From Myxococcales bacterium (GTDB taxonomy: Bacteria; Myxococcota_A; Polyangia; Palsa-1104): a DNA stretch of 7,813 nucleotides. The DNA is taken from contig JAHFDU010000179.1 of assembly GCA_023248835.1 (NCBI GenBank), forward strand, positions 1 to 7,813. The letters are read 5' to 3'. Positions 4,778 through 7,813 of the stretch are shown piece by piece; the stretch's first letter is position 1, and each line of letters begins with the position of its first letter. The notes under the pieces are model-generated. The model searched no databases, had not been told where the DNA came from, and was given only the letters and a program-made list of their open reading frames with translations. A program made the translations under genes and the position numbers.

Positions 4778-6928
4778 TTGAGTAGTCTATATTCCGGGCC
4801 GCCACTGGTGGCGCTGGTCGACAGTGATCGCGTTTTTGCCACGACGATCGGCGGCGCCTTGTTGCGCTTTCCGGTCCGGTTTGAGACGGTGGGAACAGTC
4901 GGCGAACTGGTCGAGCGCGCAGCCTCGCCAAGCCGGGCGTTGCCAGCGATGATCGTGCTCTGCGTCGACTCGAAACGGGGCGCCAAGAAGGGGCTCGATG
5001 AGCTGAAAAAGTCCATTCTTTCGCCGCTGCCGGTGCTGCTTTCCAGTGCCAAGGCGACGGAAAAGGAGCTTCACGACGAGCTTTCTCAGCCGCTGCGATG
5101 GTATTTGCGCAAGCCCTTTACTGCGGAGGTTCTGATGGAAAAGATGGAGGCCCACTTGGCAAAGCGCAGCGTACCTCCACCCGACAGCCTGGACAATGAC
5201 GAGGTCGAGATTTCAGTCGATGCCGAGGAAGAAGGCGTGGTGATGGAAGAGGCGGGAGATCAGCATTCAAGCCCGTTTTTGATGCCCGACGATGCCACTG
5301 ATATTCGGGTGCTCGGGCGCGAAGTGGTGGGCGCCAACGCCGAAGCTGCTTTGAACGCGATCGGACCGTCGGCCCCGCTGATCGCTTCCGCGACGCTGCC
5401 GACGCCGGCGACATCGGCGCTGCCGTCAGACGACGAATTCGATCAGGCGTTCGACTCGATCACTGAAAAACGCGCGGCGCAGGCGCACGCCCGACCGGCG
5501 GAGACCAGCACCGCTGAAGAGAGCATCGCGGCCAAAACGGAGTCGCCCTCGCCGACCAGTTTTTCGCGCGAACGCGACATTTTGACCTTGCGCGAAGTGA
5601 TCAACAAGAAGGAAAAAGAGCTGCTCGATCTGCGCGACGCGCTCGACGGCAAAGAGCGCCAGATCCTCGACGGCAAAGATCGCTTACGCGAGCTCGAACG
5701 GCGCAGCCGCGATCTAGATGAAAAACTGCTCGGCTTCGAACGCGAACAAGTGGCGGCGCGTGAAAAAATCCAAGCGCTAACCCAAGACAAAGAGCAAGTG
5801 ACGCTACGCGAACGGCAGGTCAAAGGAAGGCTCGATGAGGCCCAGCGCGCGATCGTCGGCTACGAAGCCGAGATCGAAGGCTGGAAGCGTCGGGTCTCGG
5901 CCAGCGAATCGATGCTCAAAGCGCAATCGGCCGAATTTGAGCGCGCCCTCGAAGGCGCGCAGCAACGCGAACGAGCGGCGCAAAACGAAACCGACGCCTT
6001 GGTCGACAATCTCAAGAAACTGGCAGGTGAGCGCGACACTCTGTTGCAGGCACGCACTGAGTTGCAACAGACGATGGCGAGCGAGCGCGCCGAATTCTCG
6101 CGTGAGCGTGAGGAACTTGCCTCGGCACACAAAAAGGCGCTCGGCGATTTGCGCACCGACGCCAGCCGCGAACGGGTGGTTCAAGACGCACTTTACGAGC
6201 AGCAGCTGGCCGATGCCAGCGAGAACCTAACCCGCACGCTCGCCGAAAAACAGCAGCAACACGACGAGCTGCTGGCGAGTACGCTCAACGCCACCCGGCG
6301 CGAACACACCGCCGAAATTGGTCGTTTGCGTGAAGAATATGCCGTTTCCGAGGCGCGCCGTGCAGAGGAGCAGACCCAGGCGCTCGAGACCCAAAAAGCC
6401 GAGCTTGAGCTCTTGCATGAGCAGGCAGTGGGTGACCTACAGGAAATCCATCAGGTCCGGATGCGCGGCGAGCGCGATGCTCAGCAGAAGAAAATCGCTG
6501 AGCTCGAATCTCGTTCGCAGGCTGAATTGGCGGCGCAGACAGAAGTGGCAGCCGCGGCCGCCGCTCGCATCGCCACTGATCATACGGCGGAATTGTCAGA
6601 GCGCGACCAACTGATCTCAGGCGCCAATGATCAGATCGAGAAGATGAATGTCGAACTGCAAAAGCTGCGCGAAGTCGCGATGGCGCATGACCAAGCGCAA
6701 GCCGACTTGAATTCCACTCGCTCTGAGTTGCAAAACACGATGCAAGAGCTGGCCAAACAACAAGAGCGTGTCTCGGATCTTGAACGCGAAGGTGCCGGTC
6801 TTCAAGCCCGACTGTCGGCCGCGCATGAGCGCATGGAGGCCGACGAGGAGATGGCCGAGCGCGCCAAAAAAGCGATCGCGCTCGCGCTGGCGGTGCTGCA
6901 AAAGACCACCGGACGCAACGAGCCCTAA
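4778..6928 (+). CDS. FrzS-like protein: N-terminal receiver domain plus long coiled coil
   Basis: A 716-residue protein. Residues about 10-130 form a response-regulator receiver fold: the acidic patch D15/D17 (LVDSD), the candidate phospho-acceptor D64 (VLCVDS), S90 at the end of the fourth strand (LLSSA) and K112 (LRKPF) all sit at expected positions. The usual MP after the acceptor Asp is missing and replaced by a Lys-rich loop. A low-complexity acidic, Pro- and Ala-rich linker (about 131-262) leads to an unbroken charged coiled coil from about 263 to 710. Its first part (LREVINKKEKELLDLRDALD) resembles the coiled coil of FrzS, a polarity/motility protein of Myxococcus, as recalled from memory. 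The C-terminal helix (AKKAIALALAVLQ) is less charged and may be a docking tail. No output DNA-binding domain or membrane segment is present, so it probably scaffolds or positions partners. The start is TTG 4778, since a stop lies five codons upstream. GTG 4808 would trim the first receiver strand. No Shine-Dalgarno sequence is present. Confidence 0.75.
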   Translation: MSSLYSGPPLVALVDSDRVFATTIGGALLRFPVRFETVGTVGELVERAASPSRALPAMIVLCVDSKRGAKKGLDELKKSILSPLPVLLSSAKATEKELHDELSQPLRWYLRKPFTAEVLMEKMEAHLAKRSVPPPDSLDNDEVEISVDAEEEGVVMEEAGDQHSSPFLMPDDATDIRVLGREVVGANAEAALNAIGPSAPLIASATLPTPATSALPSDDEFDQAFDSITEKRAAQAHARPAETSTAEESIAAKTESPSPTSFSRERDILTLREVINKKEKELLDLRDALDGKERQILDGKDRLRELERRSRDLDEKLLGFEREQVAAREKIQALTQDKEQVTLRERQVKGRLDEAQRAIVGYEAEIEGWKRRVSASESMLKAQSAEFERALEGAQQRERAAQNETDALVDNLKKLAGERDTLLQARTELQQTMASERAEFSREREELASAHKKALGDLRTDASRERVVQDALYEQQLADASENLTRTLAEKQQQHDELLASTLNATRREHTAEIGRLREEYAVSEARRAEEQTQALETQKAELELLHEQAVGDLQEIHQVRMRGERDAQQKKIAELESRSQAELAAQTEVAAAAAARIATDHTAELSERDQLISGANDQIEKMNVELQKLREVAMAHDQAQADLNSTRSELQNTMQELAKQQERVSDLEREGAGLQARLSAAHERMEADEEMAERAKKAIALALAVLQKTTGRNEP

Positions 6929-6939
6929 CTATCGCGCGC

Positions 6940-6979
6940 AAAAAATAAATTTAAAAAATTTTTTTCTAAACAAAATCAA
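6940..6979. other. AT-rich tract with A6T7 core (possible DNA unwinding element)
   Basis: About 40 bases with only three C and no G, in an otherwise GC-rich region, starting 11 bp after the receiver/coiled-coil gene. The core is AAAAAA (6953-6958) followed by TTTTTTT (6959-6965), a self-complementary A-tract expected to be easily melted and/or curved. Such a tract beside dnaA could be the unwinding element of oriC. It could equally be a promoter upstream element or simply non-coding DNA. Confidence 0.4.
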
Positions 6980-7015
6980 CTCCATGCTGATTCGATCACT
7001 TTTCTCTATTGCCAG

Positions 7016-7027
7016 GCGCGCGCGCGC
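7016..7027. repeat. (GC)6 alternating run
   Basis: Twelve bases of strictly alternating G and C lie in the otherwise AT-rich dnaA upstream region. The run is self-complementary and of the alternating purine-pyrimidine type that can adopt Z-DNA under negative supercoiling. No function can be assigned from sequence alone. Confidence 0.4.
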
Positions 7028-7072
7028 TTGATAAATGTCTCTCTCTTTTGTTGCCAGTCCTAGAGGGAACGG

Positions 7073-7080
7073 TAAGGAGG
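7073..7080 (+). promoter_or_regulatory. Orphan strong Shine-Dalgarno TAAGGAGG in the dnaA leader
   Basis: A perfect 8-base match to the anti-Shine-Dalgarno complement. The only start codon in the dnaA frame nearby is GTG 7082, one base away and too close for normal initiation. A TTG at 7092 (11 nt away, different frame) would open a nine-codon leader peptide ending at TAA 7119-7121. It may serve an extended DnaA, a leader peptide, or nothing. Confidence 0.4.
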
Positions 7081-7145
7081 CGTGAACGGTTTTGAAGCTG
7101 GCAGCGAATCGATTGACGTAACCAACACACAAGAGGGCAGCCAAG

Positions 7146-7184
7146 TCGTTCTCTCGATTGAGAGAGCGAAGGAGCTCTTTTTTT
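7146..7184 (+). terminator. Attenuator-like overlapping hairpins plus T run in the dnaA leader
   Basis: Hairpin 1 pairs 7146-7155 with 7160-7169 around a GATT loop: ten base pairs including one G-U. Hairpin 2 pairs AGAGC (7163-7167) with GCTCT (7174-7178) around a six-base loop, extendable outward by A-U and G-U pairs, and runs directly into seven T (7178-7184), as in a Rho-independent terminator. The two share 7163-7167 and cannot coexist, the arrangement used in transcription attenuation. The T run ends 20 nt before the preferred dnaA start codon. Hairpin 1 is clearly the stronger, so read-through would be the default unless something occupies its 5' arm. Chance remains possible, and if DnaA starts at 7082 the structure would lie inside coding sequence. 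Confidence 0.45.
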
Positions 7185-7190
7185 CCGATC

Positions 7191-7196
7191 GGGGAG
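7191..7196 (+). promoter_or_regulatory. Ribosome binding site GGGGAG for dnaA start GTG 7205
   Basis: GGGGAG sits 8 nt before GTG 7205, good spacing. Together with the protein alignment it supports 7205 over the in-frame GTG 7082 as the dnaA start. Confidence 0.6.
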
Positions 7197-7204
7197 CAGA
7201 ACCG

Positions 7205-7813
7205 GTGATAGGACTCTGGGACGCAGCACTGAGTTCATTGGAAGGGCGGATTAAGCCCCACAATTTTGAAATGTGGCTGCGCCCGATCGAATGCAAATTG
7301 ATCGAAGGGCGCCGCATCCTCTTGTCGGCGCCGAGCAAGTGGATCAAAGAGTGGTTTCAGGACAACTACCGAGCGATTGTCTTGGGCGAACTCGAAGAGC
7401 AGACCGGCGAAACCTATGACATCGTGTTTGAATTGCGCGAGCCTGAGCCTCAGCCGGCCGATCCACCCATCCCTGAAGCTGAAAACGCGCCCGCAGAAGA
7501 GGGAATTGTCCGACGCGACAGCGATCGGCAAGACGGCTCGACTGGACTTTTCGCCAAATACAATTTCGAAGCATTTGTGGTCGGCCCTTCCAATCAGCTG
7601 GCGCACGCGGCTTCACGCGCGGTAGGCGACGCGCCGGCGGGCAAATACAATCCGCTGTTTATTTATGGCGGTGTCGGCCTCGGCAAGACCCACCTTATCC
7701 ACGCCATCGGCCAACGGATTCGCCAAACTCAGCCGACCTGGCGCATTCTGTATTTGAAAACCGAAACCTTCATGAACGAGTACATCCACTGCGTGCGCAA
7801 CGGCAAGATCGAC
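7205..7813 (+). CDS. dnaA: Chromosomal replication initiator DnaA (3' end outside window)
   Basis: The first 203 residues of DnaA, the AAA+ ATPase that opens oriC and loads the helicase; the frame is open to the window edge. Domain I (about 1-78) has the usual GLWDAALSSLE start and NFEMWLRP. A short acidic and Pro-rich domain II linker (79-112) follows. Domain III begins at KYNFEAFVVGPSNQLAHAA (118-136) and contains NPLFIYGG and the Walker A motif GGVGLGKT (155-162, with K161 and T162). Walker B and the DNA-binding domain IV lie beyond the edge. GTG 7205 is preferred because WDAAL is where DnaA proteins normally begin and GGGGAG is well spaced. An upstream in-frame GTG at 7082 would add 41 residues of no recognised character. 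The gene probably autoregulates through its upstream region, but no DnaA box is visible there. Confidence 0.95.
   Translation, partial: MIGLWDAALSSLEGRIKPHNFEMWLRPIECKLIEGRRILLSAPSKWIKEWFQDNYRAIVLGELEEQTGETYDIVFELREPEPQPADPPIPEAENAPAEEGIVRRDSDRQDGSTGLFAKYNFEAFVVGPSNQLAHAASRAVGDAPAGKYNPLFIYGGVGLGKTHLIHAIGQRIRQTQPTWRILYLKTETFMNEYIHCVRNGKID

Larger units (their letters stand above)
6929..7204. other. Gene-free stretch before dnaA; possible origin/leader region
   Basis: These 276 bases contain no gene I believe. In order they hold an AT-rich tract (6940-6979), a (GC)6 run (7016-7027), a pyrimidine tract CTCTCTCTTTT, an orphan TAAGGAGG (7073-7080), and an attenuator-like hairpin pair with a T run (7146-7184). 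Position next to dnaA and the AT-rich element suggest part of oriC, but I find no match to the DnaA box TTATNCACA on either strand, so the origin assignment is tentative. Confidence 0.4.

Noticed and set aside
6285..6941. 218-codon minus-strand frame opposite the coiled-coil gene
   Set aside because: It is an Arg/Pro/Ala-rich shadow of heptad-repeat coding sequence on the plus strand.
7028..7036. Possible DnaA box on the minus strand (TTATCAAGC)
   Set aside because: Only six of nine positions match TTATCCACA and there is no cluster of similar sites.
7009..7037. Possible dnaA promoter TTGCCA ... TAAATG (17-bp spacer)
   Set aside because: The -35 matches five of six, but the -10 matches only three of six. 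It would place the start near 7044, just where a leader transcript would need it, but the evidence is too weak to list as a feature.
6929..7144. 71-codon minus-strand frame in the gene-free stretch before dnaA
   Set aside because: It has no ribosome binding site or family resemblance that I can see. Its end is encoded by the AT-rich tract (poly-Phe/Lys), and it lies where a dnaA leader or origin is expected.
1..7813. CRISPR arrays, tRNA/rRNA genes, insertion sequences, phage or toxin-antitoxin genes
   Set aside because: I found no spaced direct repeats, no tRNA-like cloverleaf, no transposase or terminal inverted repeats, and no compositional break other than the short AT-rich tract before dnaA.

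Overview
The window is about 7.8 kb of GC-rich, densely coding bacterial chromosome ending in the first third of dnaA, so it probably lies close to a replication origin. A tandem-PilZ (cyclic-di-GMP) protein, an ECF sigma/anti-sigma pair and a long receiver plus coiled-coil protein resembling FrzS suggest a Myxococcota or other former 'Deltaproteobacteria' lineage. That placement is inference; there is no rRNA or marker gene to settle it.

Layout. Positions 1-236 hold the last 77 codons of an unrecognised gene (+), followed after 20 bp by a 249-residue protein with two PilZ domains (257-1006, +). Its stop codon directly abuts the stop codon of a convergent RlmI-type 23S rRNA cytosine methyltransferase (1007-2161, -). 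That gene is divergent from an alanine dehydrogenase (2221-3318, +). After 74 bp comes an ECF sigma factor (3393-3971, +), which overlaps by 14 nt a zinc-finger, single-pass membrane anti-sigma factor (3958-4743, +). A well-formed sigma70-type promoter whose -35 box contains the anti-sigma stop codon then leads to a 716-residue receiver plus coiled-coil protein (4778-6928, +). A 276-bp gene-free stretch (6929-7204) holds an AT-rich tract, a (GC)6 run, an orphan strong Shine-Dalgarno sequence and an attenuator-like pair of mutually exclusive hairpins. It ends at dnaA (7205 to the window edge, +).

How the genes relate. The sigma and anti-sigma genes form an envelope-signal module with translational coupling. 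The PilZ and FrzS-like proteins point to cyclic-di-GMP and polarity or motility-type signalling, but they are in separate transcription units. RlmI, Ald and DnaA are housekeeping functions.

No wholly new multi-gene system is visible. The two non-gene signals most worth checking are (i) the attenuator-like structure in the dnaA leader and (ii) a recurring arrangement in which a -10-like hexamer sits only 6-9 nt upstream of the start codon of apparent transcription-unit-first genes without a Shine-Dalgarno sequence, as expected for leaderless mRNAs.
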